Shown: positions 1 through 9,969 of the stretch, one piece after another
Layout of the letters: each line of letters starts with the position of its first letter
Position numbering within the stretch: position 1 is the stretch's first letter
Assembly (NCBI GenBank): GCA_963696105.1
Contig: CAVOIP010000003.1
Location: forward strand, 124,001-188,000
Length of the DNA: 64,000 bases
DNA from: CAVRTM01 sp963696105
Lineage (GTDB): Bacteria > Actinomycetota > Actinomycetes > Actinomycetales > Dermatophilaceae
Reading direction: 5' to 3'
Notes under the pieces: generated by a model
What the model was told of the DNA's origin: nothing
The model's database searches: none
What the model saw: the letters and a program-made list of their open reading frames with translations, nothing else
Made by a program: the position numbers and the translations under genes

Positions 1-450
1 TGGCTCAAGGGTCTGAAGGCCAACGCCAAGGTCTACCGTGGGAACAACGCCGTGATGCAGGCGGTCAACAACGGCGAGATCCAGGCCGGCGTGATCTACC
101 ACTACTACTGGTACAAGGACCAGGCCGAGTCCGGCGAGAACAGCAACAACACCTCGCTGCACTTCTTCGGCAACAAGGACGCGGGCGCGTTCCTGTCCGT
201 CTCCGGCGCCGGCGTGCTGTCCACCAGCAAGCACCAGAAGCAGGCCCAGCAGCTGGTGACGTTCCTGGGTAGTGCGCAGGGCCAGAAGATCCTGGCCGAC
301 AGCGCCGCCCTGGAGTACCCCATCGGCAAGGGCGTCGCCGCCAACAAGGCGCTCAAGCCGCTCAGCGAGCTCGAGCCGCCCACCGTCGAGCTCTCGACCC
401 TCAACGGCAGCAAGGTCGTTGAGCTGATGCAGCAGGCGGGCCTGCTCTGA
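1..450 (+). CDS. Ferric iron ABC transporter substrate-binding protein, C-terminal part (5' end outside window)
   Basis: This is the C-terminal 149 residues of a periplasmic-type Fe(III)-binding protein of the FbpA/AfuA class; the frame is open from base 1 and the N-terminus lies upstream. A Tyr-rich stretch YHYYWY (bases about 100-117) matches the paired iron-ligand tyrosines of the family, and the tail resembles the closing helices of that fold. The permease and ATPase genes follow directly, giving the usual binding protein-permease-ATPase order of an iron importer. The stop codon TGA (448-450) overlaps an in-frame CTG of the next gene. Family assignment is good; iron as substrate is inferred from the motif and the neighbours. 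Confidence 0.85.
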   Translation, partial: WLKGLKANAKVYRGNNAVMQAVNNGEIQAGVIYHYYWYKDQAESGENSNNTSLHFFGNKDAGAFLSVSGAGVLSTSKHQKQAQQLVTFLGSAQGQKILADSAALEYPIGKGVAANKALKPLSELEPPTVELSTLNGSKVVELMQQAGLL

Positions 451-458
451 GCACCCTG

Positions 459-2011
459 TTGTCCGTGCGCCGGCCACGGGCGCGGAGGTCGCGCGGCGGC
501 CTCCCGCCCGTGCTCGGCGTGCTGTCCGGGCTCGTCGCCCTCCTCGCGCTCGTGCCGCTGCTGTTCGTGGTGATCTACACCGTCAGCATCGGCTGGGACC
601 AGGCGTGGGCCCTGGTGGCGCGTCCGCGGGTGGCCGAGCTGCTGTCGAACACCGGCCGGCTCGTGGTCGGCTGCATGGCGATCAGCATCGTGGTCGGCAC
701 CGGCGCCGCCTGGGTCGTCGAGCGCACCACGTTGCCCGGTCGGCGGGTCTGGAACATCCTGCTCGTCGCACCGCTGGCCGTTCCGGCGTTCGTCAACAGC
801 TTCGGCTGGGTGTCGCTGACCTCGCGCGTCGAGGGCTTCGGCGGCGCCCTGCTCATCGTGACGCTGTCGTACTACCCGCTGGTCTACCTGCCGGTCGCCG
901 CCGCACTGCGCGGCCTGGACCCGGCGCTGGAGGAGACCGCCCTCGCCTCGGGCACGGGCCCTGGCGCACCTTCTCGCGGGTGACGCTGCCGCAGCTGCGC
1001 CCGGCGATGTACGGCGGCGCGCTGCTGGTCGGGCTGCACCTGCTGGCCGAGTTCGGCGCGCTGCAGCTGCTGCGCTTCGCCACCTTCACGACCGCGATCT
1101 ACGACCAGTACCGCTCCTCGTTCAACGGCCCGGCCGCGACCATGCTGGCCAGCGTGCTCGTGCTCTGCTGCCTGGGCCTGCTGCTGCTCGAGATGCGGGT
1201 CCGCGGCCACCACCGCTACGCCCGGGTCGGCGGGGGTGTCGCCAGGAGCCTGCCCCGCCGGCCCCTCGGTCTGTCCGCCGTACCGGTGATCGGTGCCCTC
1301 GTCGCGCTCGTCGGCCTGGCCCTCGGCGTCCCGATGGGCAGCCTGGTCCACTGGCTGCTGGTCGGCACCTCCACCGCGTTTCCCGTCGGGGAGCTGGTCA
1401 GCACCACCGTGTCCACGGTCGGCCTCGGGCTGGTCGGCGCCGCGCTCACGCTTGCCCTGGCCCTGCCGGTCGCGTGGCTGTCCGTCCGCCACCGCAGCCG
1501 GTTCGCCACCCTGGCCGAGCGCAGCACCTACTTCAGCAACGCGCTGCCGGGCATCGTCGTCGCGCTGGCCCTGGTGACCGTGTCGCTGCGGCTGGTGCCG
1601 GCCGTCTACCAGACGCTGGTCATGCTGTTGGCGGCGTACGCCATCCTGTTCCTGCCGCGGGCCATGGTGAGCCTGCGCGCCGCGATGGCACAGGCGCCCC
1701 CCGTGCTCGATGACGTGGCGCACGCCCTGGGTGCCGGCCCGGTGGCGACGTTCCGGCGGGTGACCCTGCCGCTGATCGCCCCGGGGCTCGGTGCCGGCGC
1801 CGCGCTGGTCTTCCTCGCCGTCATCACCGAGCTGACCGCGACGCTGCTGCTGGCCCCCATCGGGACGCAGACGCTGGCCACCCAGTTCTGGAGCAACAGC
1901 AGCAGCATCGCCTACGGTGCCGCTGCGCCCTATGCCGCGCTGATGGTGCTGATCTCGCTGCCGGCGACGTTCCTGCTCACCCGCGAGGCCCGGAGGTCGA
2001 CCACTTCATGA
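459..2011 (+). pseudogene. Iron(III) ABC transporter permease, interrupted by one frameshift near base 958
   Basis: This would be a two-lobed FbpB-type permease of about 517 residues carrying two copies of the binding-protein-dependent transport fold. Residues up to about 167 (459-957) read in one frame. The rest (about 958-2011) reads in the frame starting one base earlier and resumes with PWRTFSRVTLPQLRPA, the EAA-like coupling loop. One missing C in the run at 957-962 would restore a single frame, so this is either a recent mutation or a sequencing error. The second EAA-like loop (TFRRVTLPLIAPGL) is intact near 1750. Start candidates are TTG 459, GTG 465, or CTG 447 overlapping the upstream stop. 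The end overlaps the ATPase start as ATGA. Confidence 0.8.
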
Positions 2012-3147
2012 CCGCCCTGACGCTGCGTGGTGTCACCAAGGCCTTCGGGGCCACCACCGTGCTGCACGGCGTCGACCTCGACGTGCCCGCGCGCGAGCTG
2101 ACCGCGATGCTCGGGCCGTCCGGCTGCGGCAAGACCACGCTGCTGCGCCTCATCGCGGGGTTCCTCGACCCGGACGCCGGCACGATCGCCTTCGGGGACC
2201 ACGAGGTGTTCCGGCCCGGCCGCTCCGTGCCGCCGCAGCGACGCCGGGTCGGCTACGTGCCCCAGGAGGGCGCGCTGTTCCCGCACCTGGACGTGGCGGG
2301 CAACATCACCTTCGGCATGCCGCGCGGCGCCCGCCGCCAGGGCACCCGCGTCGCGGAGCTGCTCGACCTGGTGGGGCTGCCGTTCGCCGTGAGCACCCGG
2401 CTGCCGCACGAGCTCTCCGGCGGCCAGCAGCAGCGGGTCGCGCTGGCCCGGGCCCTCGCGCCCTCGCCCTCCGTGGTGCTGCTCGACGAGCCGTTCGCCT
2501 CGCTGGACGCCGGGCTGCGGGAGGGCACCGGACGCGCGGTCGCCGACGCGCTGCGCGCCGCGAGCGCGACCGGCATCCTCGTCACCCACGACCAGGGCGA
2601 GGCCCTGTCCCTCGCCGACCAGGTCGCGGTCATGCGCGACGGCCGGCTGGCCCAGGTGGGCAGCCCCAGGCAGGTGTACGACGCGCCGGCCGACCTGGAC
2701 GTTGCCCGGTTCGTCGGCGGCGCCGTCGTGCTGCCGGCCGTCGTCTCCGGGACCGGGGCGAGCAGTGTCCTCGGCACGCTCAGCGTGGCCGACGGCGTCA
2801 CGCAGGGGCCGGTCGAGGTGCTGGTGCGCCCCGAGCAGATCATCCTCACCCCGTCCGCCCCGGGAACGAGCGCGGACGCGGCCCCCGGCGCCGTACCGCT
2901 CGTGCCAGGTGGAGCCGGGCCCACGGCCACCGTCCGCGAGGTGAGCTACTTCGGCCACGACTGCGCGGTGCGGCTGCAGCTGGCCGGCACCGGCGTGCAG
3001 GTGACGGCGCGGATGGTGGGGGAGGACGCGCCCGAGCCGGGCGCGGTCGTGGCGCTCAGCGTGCGCGGACCGGTGAACGTCTTCGTCGCAGGGCCGGCCG
3101 GTGGCGGCGACGCCGCGGTCCTCGCCCCGGCGTCCGCGGCCGGCTGA
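2008..3147 (+). CDS. Iron(III) ABC transporter ATP-binding protein
   Basis: This is the ATPase subunit (379 aa) of the iron importer and acts at the cytosolic face of the membrane. Walker A GPSGCGKTT lies near residues 36-44, the signature LSGGQQQR near 136, Walker B VVLLDEPF near 156-163 and the H-loop THDQ near 193. The C-terminal 130 residues form a TOBE-like beta region typical of FbpC/PotA-type ATPases. ATG 2008 overlaps the permease stop by four bases, so translation is coupled. The length matches the family and no defect is visible. The substrate is inferred from the binding-protein gene; spermidine- or thiamine-type ATPases have similar sequences. Confidence 0.88.
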   Translation: MTALTLRGVTKAFGATTVLHGVDLDVPARELTAMLGPSGCGKTTLLRLIAGFLDPDAGTIAFGDHEVFRPGRSVPPQRRRVGYVPQEGALFPHLDVAGNITFGMPRGARRQGTRVAELLDLVGLPFAVSTRLPHELSGGQQQRVALARALAPSPSVVLLDEPFASLDAGLREGTGRAVADALRAASATGILVTHDQGEALSLADQVAVMRDGRLAQVGSPRQVYDAPADLDVARFVGGAVVLPAVVSGTGASSVLGTLSVADGVTQGPVEVLVRPEQIILTPSAPGTSADAAPGAVPLVPGGAGPTATVREVSYFGHDCAVRLQLAGTGVQVTARMVGEDAPEPGAVVALSVRGPVNVFVAGPAGGGDAAVLAPASAAG

Positions 3148-3171
3148 CCCCGGCGGTTTCCCCCGCTTCGC

Positions 3172-3177
3172 TAGGAT
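3172..3177 (+). promoter_or_regulatory. -10 element TAGGAT for pabB, leaderless arrangement
   Basis: TAGGAT ends six bases before the GTG start at 3184. This spacing puts the transcription start at or beside the start codon. No clear -35 is visible. Confidence 0.55.
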
Positions 3178-3183
3178 CCGCGC

Positions 3184-4224
3184 GTGGCCCGAGCCTGCTT
3201 TCCCGGCGCCGTCGCGTCCGGCGTCCTCGAGGTCCGGTCAGACCTCGACGGCCTGGACCGGGGTGGGTTCTGGGCGGTCGTCGCAACGTTCGAGGGGGCG
3301 GTCACCTGCGTGCGGTTCGCCGAGGTCGTGCGGTTCCCGGGCGTCGCGGTGCCCCCGCCGGCGGCGCTGCGACCGGCCGACACCTGGCCTGAGCTGGACT
3401 CGGTCTGGCACAGCTCTCTGGACGAACGGGCCTACCGCGCAGGCGTGGTCGACATCCGCCGCCGGATCGCCAGCGGCGAGGTCTACCAGGTGAACCTCTG
3501 CCGCGTCCTGCGCCACCGGCTGCCGGAGTCCGCCGACCTGCGGGGCCTGTACGACGTCCTCGCCGAAGGCAACCCCGCGCCGTACCTCTGCCTGGTGGAC
3601 GTGCCGGAGGCCGGCCTGGAGGTGGTCAGTGCCTCGCCCGAGCTGTTCCTGCGGCGCCACGGTGACCTCGTGCAGTCGCGCCCGATCAAGGGGACGGCCG
3701 AGCACCTGGCCGCCATGCTGCCCAAGGACTACGCCGAGAACGTCATGATCGCCGACCTGGTACGCAACGACCTGGCCCACGTGTGCCGGCCCGGCAGCAT
3801 CCGCGTCGACGCGCTGTGCGCCGCCGAGGAGCATCCGGGGCTCGTCCACCTGGTGACGACGGTGTCGGGACGGCTGCGGCCGGGAGTGGGGTGGGCGCAG
3901 ATCGCGGGCGCCATGCTGCCGCCGGGCTCGGTGTCCGGTGCGCCCAAGTCCACCGCGCTGCGGGCCATCGCCGAGCTGGAGACGGCACCGCGGGGGCCGT
4001 ACTGCGGCGCCGTCGGCTGGGTCGACGCGGACGCGGGGGAGGCCAGCCTGGCGGTGGGCATCCGCACGTTCTGGGCCGACCGCGATGCGGACGGGGGCCG
4101 CTGGCTGCGGTTCGGCACGGGCGCCGGCATCACGTGGGGCTCGGACCCGGGGCAGGAGTGGGCGGAGACCGAGCTGAAGGCGGCGCGCCTGGTCGGACTG
4201 GCATCTGGCAGGGTCAAGGTATGA
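3184..4224 (+). CDS. pabB: Aminodeoxychorismate synthase component I (chorismate-binding enzyme)
   Basis: This 346-residue chorismate-utilising enzyme converts chorismate and ammonia to 4-amino-4-deoxychorismate for folate synthesis. The motif PIKGT (near residue 166) has the lysine that distinguishes PabB from anthranilate synthase, where alanine is usual. MIADLVRNDL, GSVSGAPK (near 249) and YCGAVGW complete the chorismate-binding signature. The protein is shorter than classical PabB because it lacks most of the N-terminal tryptophan-binding region. pabC follows with a four-base overlap, which supports the pABA assignment over anthranilate or salicylate synthesis. The glutaminase partner PabA is not in this window. 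The GTG start sits six bases after a TAGGAT element. Confidence 0.85.
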   Translation: MARACFPGAVASGVLEVRSDLDGLDRGGFWAVVATFEGAVTCVRFAEVVRFPGVAVPPPAALRPADTWPELDSVWHSSLDERAYRAGVVDIRRRIASGEVYQVNLCRVLRHRLPESADLRGLYDVLAEGNPAPYLCLVDVPEAGLEVVSASPELFLRRHGDLVQSRPIKGTAEHLAAMLPKDYAENVMIADLVRNDLAHVCRPGSIRVDALCAAEEHPGLVHLVTTVSGRLRPGVGWAQIAGAMLPPGSVSGAPKSTALRAIAELETAPRGPYCGAVGWVDADAGEASLAVGIRTFWADRDADGGRWLRFGTGAGITWGSDPGQEWAETELKAARLVGLASGRVKV

Positions 4225-5066
4225 ACGACGACGTACGGGTCTGGGTCGACGGCGCCATGGTGGGGGCCGGCCAGCCGGCCATCCCCGCGCTGGACCACGG
4301 GGTGACCGTGGGCGACGGTGTGTTCGAGACCTGCAAGGTGGTGGACGGACAGGGGTTCGCGCTGACCCGCCACGCCCGCCGGCTGGACCGCTCCCTGGCC
4401 GGGCTCGGTCTGCCGGCCGCCGACCACGCCGTCATCGCCGAGGGGATCGCGGCCGTCCTCTCCGGGACGCCGATCCGCTTCGGCCGGCTGCGTTACAGCG
4501 TCACCGGCGGCGCCGGGCCGCTGGGCTCGGACCGCAGCGGCTCGTCCCTGACCTACATCGTGACCGCGGGTCCCCAGCCGCTGCCGCCGCCGCACGCGAA
4601 GGTCGTCGTGGTCCCGTGGACCCGCAACGAGCGCAGCGCGACCGCTGGGCTGAAGACGACGTCGTACGCCGAGAACGTGGTGGCCCTGGCGCACGCCAAG
4701 GACCGTGGGGGCATCGAGGCGATCTTCGCCAACACCCGCGGCGAGCTGTGCGAGGGCACCGGGACCAACGTGTTCGTCGTGGTGGACGGCGAGCTGCTCA
4801 CGCCGCCGCTGGAATCGGGCTGCCTGGCCGGCGTCACCCGCGAGCTGACGCTGGAGTGGTGCCGCGCCGAGGGGATACCGGTGCGTGAGCAGACGCTGCC
4901 GCTGTCGGTGCTCGGGGCGGCCGACGAGGTGTTCCTCACGAGCTCCACCAAGGACGTGCTGCCGATCTCGGCGGTCGACGACCGGTCCCTCCCGGCACCG
5001 GGGCCGGTCACCGCCCGGGTCGCCGAGGTCTTCGCCCGCAGGGCCCGGGAACGCATCGACCCGTGA
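4221..5066 (+). CDS. pabC: Aminodeoxychorismate lyase (class IV aminotransferase fold)
   Basis: This 281-residue PLP enzyme of fold type IV probably releases pyruvate from aminodeoxychorismate to give p-aminobenzoate. The PLP lysine is in LKTTSYAENV (near residue 144). Other family blocks are DHGVTVGDGVFET near the N-terminus, EGTGTNVF, and the late block SGCLAGVTRE. ATG 4221 overlaps the pabB stop (ATGA), so the pair is translationally coupled. Branched-chain or D-amino-acid aminotransferases share the fold, so the assignment rests mainly on linkage to pabB. Confidence 0.82.
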   Translation: MNDDVRVWVDGAMVGAGQPAIPALDHGVTVGDGVFETCKVVDGQGFALTRHARRLDRSLAGLGLPAADHAVIAEGIAAVLSGTPIRFGRLRYSVTGGAGPLGSDRSGSSLTYIVTAGPQPLPPPHAKVVVVPWTRNERSATAGLKTTSYAENVVALAHAKDRGGIEAIFANTRGELCEGTGTNVFVVVDGELLTPPLESGCLAGVTRELTLEWCRAEGIPVREQTLPLSVLGAADEVFLTSSTKDVLPISAVDDRSLPAPGPVTARVAEVFARRARERIDP

Positions 5067-5092
5067 GGCCGCGCCCGTGGGAGACTCGGGCC

Positions 5093-5542
5093 ATGAGCGG
5101 CACCACCGACGAGCGCGACGGGCGCGCCATCCGCGAGGCCGACGACGACTGGGCCTGGCGGCGCAGGATCCGCGCCAACGCCGCCTCGCACCGGGTCTAC
5201 CGCATCGTGGTGGGGGTCGTCGGCCTGCTGATCGTGGTGGGCGGTTTGGCGCTCGTGCCGCTGCCCGGCCCCGGCTGGGTGATCGTCTTCATCGGCCTCG
5301 CGGTCTGGGCGTCGGAGTTCGAGTGGGCGCAGAACCTCCTGGACTTCGCCCGCGAGCGCCTGCGGAGGTGGAGCGAGTGGCTCAAGCCGCGGCCCTGGTG
5401 GGTCAAGGGTCTCGTCGGGCTCGGCACGGCCGCCCTGGTCTGCGCGGTGTTCTACCTGCTGTTCCTCGTCAGCGGGGTCCCCGGGCTGATGCCCGACCGG
5501 GCCGAGGCGTGGCTCGTCCGACTGCCGGGCCTGGACGGCTGA
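5093..5542 (+). CDS. PGPGW-family (TIGR02611-like) membrane protein
   Basis: This small membrane protein of 149 residues has no known biochemical role. Two hydrophobic segments (about residues 45-62 and 65-80) flank the hallmark LPLPGPGWVIVFIG. An amphipathic region rich in Arg/Trp follows, and then a final hydrophobic helix near residues 112-132. ATG 5093 is preferred; an alternative GTG at 5063 would overlap the pabC stop but adds ten unlikely residues. It ends about 70 bases before tRNA-Val. Confidence 0.75.
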   Translation: MSGTTDERDGRAIREADDDWAWRRRIRANAASHRVYRIVVGVVGLLIVVGGLALVPLPGPGWVIVFIGLAVWASEFEWAQNLLDFARERLRRWSEWLKPRPWWVKGLVGLGTAALVCAVFYLLFLVSGVPGLMPDRAEAWLVRLPGLDG

Positions 5543-5572
5543 CCCGCATTAGGTCGGCGGGGCGGGAGCGGC

Positions 5573-5578
5573 TATTCT
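5573..5578 (+). promoter_or_regulatory. -10 element TATTCT upstream of tRNA-Val
   Basis: TATTCT lies 35 bases before the mature tRNA start, with a weak TTAGGT 18 bases further upstream. The placement is reasonable for a tRNA promoter with a short 5' leader. Confidence 0.4.
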
Positions 5579-5613
5579 TCGTGTCCGTTGCCCGGTCCCG
5601 CCGGGTGCCGCCT

Positions 5614-5690
5614 GGACGTATAGCTCAGTTGGTTAGAGCGCTCGCTTCACACGCGAGAGGTCAGGGGTTCGAGTCCCTTTACGTCCACCA
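5614..5690 (+). tRNA. tRNA-Val (anticodon CAC), CCA encoded
   Basis: The cloverleaf can be drawn by hand. The acceptor stem is GGACGTA (5614-5620) paired with TACGTCC (5680-5686). The D arm is GCTC/GAGC, and the anticodon stem CTCGC/GCGAG encloses the loop TTCACAC with anticodon CAC. The T arm is AGGGG/CCCTT with loop TTCGAGT. Discriminator A and an encoded CCA end at 5690. Confidence 0.97.
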
Positions 5691-5702
5691 CCAGCTGTGC
5701 CA

Positions 5703-5720
5703 CCCCCCTGTGGCGGGGGG
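5703..5720 (+). terminator. Hairpin after tRNA-Val
   Basis: Six C (5703-5708) pair with six G (5715-5720) around a six-base loop, starting 13 bases after the tRNA. There is no T-run, which is common in high-GC actinobacteria. It is a probable terminator separating the tRNA from the next operon. Confidence 0.5.
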
Positions 5721-5749
5721 CCCGTTCTGCGGGCGCGAGGAAGTCTGAC

Positions 5750-5755
5750 TAGCCT
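5750..5755 (+). promoter_or_regulatory. -10 element TAGCCT for the amino-acid ABC operon, leaderless arrangement
   Basis: TAGCCT ends six bases before ATG 5762, the same spacing seen at several other genes in the window. Confidence 0.45.
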
Positions 5756-5761
5756 GATGCC

Positions 5762-6622
5762 ATGATCGCCCGCGGCCTGTCCCTGCTCTCCCTGGTGGTC
5801 TCCAGCTGCGTCCTGGCCGCGTGCGGTGGGTCCGGTGGCGGCTCGAGCAGCAGCCAGCAGAGCACCTCCGGGCTGGCCAAGGCAGGGGTGCTGACCACCT
5901 GCACCCACCTGCCGTACCCGCCGTTCCAGTCGAGAGAACGGCAAGGTGTCGGGCTTCGACGTCGACATCGTCGACCAGGCGCCAAGAAGCTGGGAGCCAA
6001 GCAGGCGATCCTCGACACGCCCTTCGAGAACTTCAAGACGGGCGCGTTCCTCAACACCGGCCAGTGCGACGTGGCCGCGGCCGGCATGACGATCACCCCC
6101 GAGCGGAAGAAGAACGTCGACTTCTCCGACCCCTACTTCGACGCCACGCAGGCGCTCCTGGTCCGCAAGGGCAGCGACATCCCGAACCTCGCGGGTGCGA
6201 AGGGCAAGAAGATCGGCGCCCAGACCCAGACCACGGGCGAGGAGTACGCCGCCAGCAAGGGCCTCGACCCGATCTCCTTCGAGTCCAGCGACGCCGTGCT
6301 GAACGGTCTGCGCACCGGCCAGGTCGACGCCGTCATCATCGACTACCCCGGGTCGTCCAGGGCTGGCTCAAGGACACGGCGATCGCGGCCGCGTTCGAGG
6401 TCAGTCGACAACCTCGACACCGGCGAGCAGTACGGCTTCACGGTCAAGAAGGGCAACACCAAGCTGCTCGCCGCCATCAACAAGGCGCATCAAGGAGTCG
6501 AAGGCCGACGGCACCTACAAGAAGCTGCTACGAGAAGTGGATCGGCCCGTACCTGCCGAAGTCCGCGGCGGCGCCTCGGCCAGTCCGACACCCAGCGCCA
6601 CCACGAGCAAGTCCAGTCGCCC
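5762..6622 (+). pseudogene. Polar amino-acid (glutamate/glutamine type) ABC substrate-binding lipoprotein, multiply frameshifted
   Basis: The product would be an SBP_bac_3 lipoprotein. It has a signal peptide with lipobox LAAC (Cys at residue 21) and family blocks HLPYPPFQ, SGFDVDIVD, CDVAAAGMTITPERKK, GEQYGFTVKKGNTKLLAAIN and WIGPYLPK. These blocks fall in different frames. Restoring one frame needs removal of single bases near 5933, 6403, 6488 and 6528 and net -1 corrections near 5978 and 6350. Coding content between breaks is well preserved. The 3' boundary is unclear: no stop exists in any of the three forward frames from 6537 to 6735, so the gene may run straight into the permease. Read as written it is non-functional. 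Confidence 0.75.
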
Positions 6623-7422
6623 GTGGCCCGTGCTCTGCCGCGGCGGCGCCGCGCGCTCTCCCGGGCCGCCCAGTACGTCGTCTTCGTCGCCGCTCGTCGT
6701 CGCCATCGCCGTCACGGCGGACTGGGGGCGGCTGAAGAACCAGTTCGCTGCAGGCCGACCTCGCCGGCCAGATGTTCCCGGACATCATCACGGTGGCGTT
6801 GAAGAACACGGTGGTCTACACCGTCGCCGGCTTCGCTTTCGGGCTGGTGCTCGGTGTGGTCGTCGCGCTGATGCGGCTGTCCTCGGTCGCCCCCTACCGG
6901 TGGGTCGCCACACTTTATGTCGAGATGTTCCGCGGGTTGCCGGCGCTGCTCGATCTTCATCTTCATCGGCGTCGCCGTACCGCTGGCCTTCCCCGGGTAC
7001 CAGGTCCCGGGCGGCACCACCGGCAAGGTGGCCCTGGCCCTCGGCCTGGTGGCGGCGGCGTACATGGCGGAGACGATCCGGGCGGGCATCCAGGCGGTGC
7101 CCCGCGGGCAGATCGAGGCGGCCCGGTCGCTGGGCTTCTAGCCACGGGCGGGCCATGCGCTCCGATCGTCATCCCGCAGGCGTTCCGCATCGTCATCCCG
7201 CCGCTGACCAACGAGTTCGTGCTGCTGTTCAAGGACTCCTCCCTGGTGCTGTTCCTCGGCGTCACCCTGGAGCGAGCGCGAGCTGACCACGTTCGGGCGC
7301 GACCTGGCCAGCGAGACGGCCAACTCGACGCCGATCCTGGTGAGCGGCTTGTGCTACCTGCTGCTCACCGTGCCGCTCGGCTACGCCGCCAGGTGGCTCG
7401 AGCGCAGGGGAGCGAGGTCCCG

Positions 7423-7426
<4 letters not shown>
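6623..7426 (+). pseudogene. Amino-acid ABC transporter permease, multiply frameshifted
   Basis: This would be an inner-membrane permease of the HisM/GlnP class. Recognisable blocks are RAAQYVVFVA, LVVAIAVTADWGRLKN, MFPDIITVALKNTVVYT, RGLPALL then IFIFIGVAVPLAFPG, MAETIRAGIQAVPRGQ, and IVIPQAFRIVIPPLTNEF, which includes the EAA-type coupling loop. They lie in three frames. Removing one base at each of 6692, 6747, 6952, 7139, 7164 and 7273 gives a continuous reading, and the base at 7139 creates an in-frame TAG. GTG 6623 is a possible start, but fusion to the binding protein is equally possible. The stop (7424-7426) overlaps the ATPase start as ATGA. Confidence 0.75.
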
Positions 7427-8234
<808 letters not shown>

Positions 8235-8385
8235 CCAGCCCTGCGGGTGGACCAGCGGCGCCACCCGAACCTGACACAGCGGTAGCTCGCGGTCGGGCGG
8301 CGCGCCGATGGCCTCGTCGCGCCTGCGGGCCGTTCGTCGCCGTTCACAGCCGCGCCCGTGTCGGCTCCCTCTCACGTCGCTGACC

Positions 8386-9834
8386 TCACCACCGCAGGGT
8401 GGCGACGGCCCCGGACGGCACCCGTACCCGCGCGACCTTGCCGGCCCACCGGACCGTGACCGGCTGGTCGGAGCCACCCTCGTTGTACAGCACCAGGGCG
8501 TGCGCGCCGTCCGGGTTGACGAAGGCCACCGACTGCACGCCGGTCGGGTTCGACGCCGTGGAGTCGACCCGCACCGCGCCGGGCCTGACGTCCCGGCCGA
8601 ACTGGGCGAGCAGCCAGTACTCGACGTTGCGGGTGACCGAGCCGGTGGCCGGGTCGATGGTCAGCACGCCGCGGCAGTCGGTGCAGCCGCCGTTGGTCGG
8701 CCCTCCCGCCGGGTCGAGCGCGAGGTTGAACCACAGCGACGCGCGCGACTGGTTGCGGAACGCGCCGACGAGCATGTGCCGGGCGTTCCAGCGCAGGTTG
8801 GTCTGGAAGTCCGGTGACCAGGCGCCGCCGCTGCACTCGGTGGTCCAGATCTGCTTGCCCGGTGCAGCCGCGGCGACCGCGGCCTGGGCCGACTCGTCCC
8901 CGGCGTAGCAGTGGAACGCCGCGCCGGCGAAGGCGCCGGCGTAGGGGCCGGTCAGCAACGCCTTGGGGTATGCCGTGTCGTCCCAGTTGTGGTCGTACCC
9001 CAGGACGGCCACCGAGCCGAGTCCGGCGGCGTCGAGCCTCGGCCGCAGCGTCGCCCCGACAAACCGGGCCTGCTGGGCGGCGCTCATCGTCATCGAGGGG
9101 GAGTAGCCCGGGGAGGCCTTCGGCTCGTTGACCACGGTCAGCGCGGTCACCGGGGCGCCGGCGGCACGGTACTCGGCGACCGCGCGGGTCAGGTACCGGG
9201 CGTAGGCGTTCTCGAAGGCCGGCGCGAGCTGGCCGCCGTGGGTGTTCACGTTGGTCTTCATCCAGGCCGGCGCGGACCAGGGCGTGACGATGACTGTCAG
9301 GGCCGGGTTGATCCTGCGGGCCGCGACGATGATCGGCAGGAGGTGCGTCCGGTCCCGGTCGATGCTGAAACCGGCCAGGGTCGGGTCTGTCCGCCCCCAC
9401 GGCATGTCGTCGAAGGTGTAGTCGGACAGCGAGAAGTCGCTGGCTCCGAGTGGCACCCGCAGGACGCTGATGCCGGCTCCGGTGACCGGGTTGAACAGCT
9501 GCTGGAGCACCCTGGCCCGGTCGGTGGCCGGGAGCCGGTCGATGAGGACCGCGCTGGACTCGGTCAGTGCGGCCCCCATGCCCTGCACTTTCTGGAACCG
9601 TCGGGCGTCGTCGACCGAGATCGCGCTCCAGGCGTAGTCGGTGGGCTGGAGCGGGCCGAACGTCACTGTGTGCTGGGCTGTCGCCAGCTGGCTCTGGTCG
9701 CCGGTGGTCACGGTCCAGGACACCGCGGGTGCAGCTGACGCGGCCGGTGCGGGATCCGCGTTCCAGGCCGCGGCAGTGGCCGCGATTGCCGACCCGAGCA
9801 GGAAGATCACGGTGGTGTGACGCCAGGAGCGCAT
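8386..9834 (-). CDS. Secreted glycoside hydrolase family 30 protein
   Basis: This 482-residue exported GH30 enzyme is a retaining beta-glycosidase of the glucosylceramidase / endo-beta-1,6-glucanase / xylanase superfamily. The expected acid/base Glu is in VVNEP and the nucleophile Glu is in TTECSGG. The TIM barrel is followed by a C-terminal beta-sandwich ending VRVPSGAVATLRW. ATG 9834 is chosen because AAGGGAGA lies just upstream and it opens a clean signal peptide ending near ATAAAW. A motif GGCTDCRG holds a cysteine pair shared with the neighbouring paralogue. It is convergent with the amino-acid ABC genes and co-directional with the second GH30. Substrate is unknown; linkage suggests it acts on the polymer made by the synthase at 11582. 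Confidence 0.85.
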   Translation of the reverse strand: MRSWRHTTVIFLLGSAIAATAAAWNADPAPAASAAPAVSWTVTTGDQSQLATAQHTVTFGPLQPTDYAWSAISVDDARRFQKVQGMGAALTESSAVLIDRLPATDRARVLQQLFNPVTGAGISVLRVPLGASDFSLSDYTFDDMPWGRTDPTLAGFSIDRDRTHLLPIIVAARRINPALTVIVTPWSAPAWMKTNVNTHGGQLAPAFENAYARYLTRAVAEYRAAGAPVTALTVVNEPKASPGYSPSMTMSAAQQARFVGATLRPRLDAAGLGSVAVLGYDHNWDDTAYPKALLTGPYAGAFAGAAFHCYAGDESAQAAVAAAAPGKQIWTTECSGGAWSPDFQTNLRWNARHMLVGAFRNQSRASLWFNLALDPAGGPTNGGCTDCRGVLTIDPATGSVTRNVEYWLLAQFGRDVRPGAVRVDSTASNPTGVQSVAFVNPDGAHALVLYNEGGSDQPVTVRWAGKVARVRVPSGAVATLRW

Positions 9835-9969
9835 GGGCGGTCTCCCTTTCCGACGGACGCGGGACACCGTCGCTATGTCGTGTTCAACCGCATTTGCCCC
9901 GTGATGCGTCCACTCAGTATGACGTCTGGGCCGGCGTCCGCGCAGCCCCTTGACCGAACCAGGGCGTGG

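Noticed and set aside
5633..5968. Minus-strand reading frame ending GTRTPDLSRVKRAL over tRNA-Val
   Set aside because: It is the reverse complement of the tRNA gene plus antisense of the binding protein. This peptide is a known translation artefact of tRNA loci.
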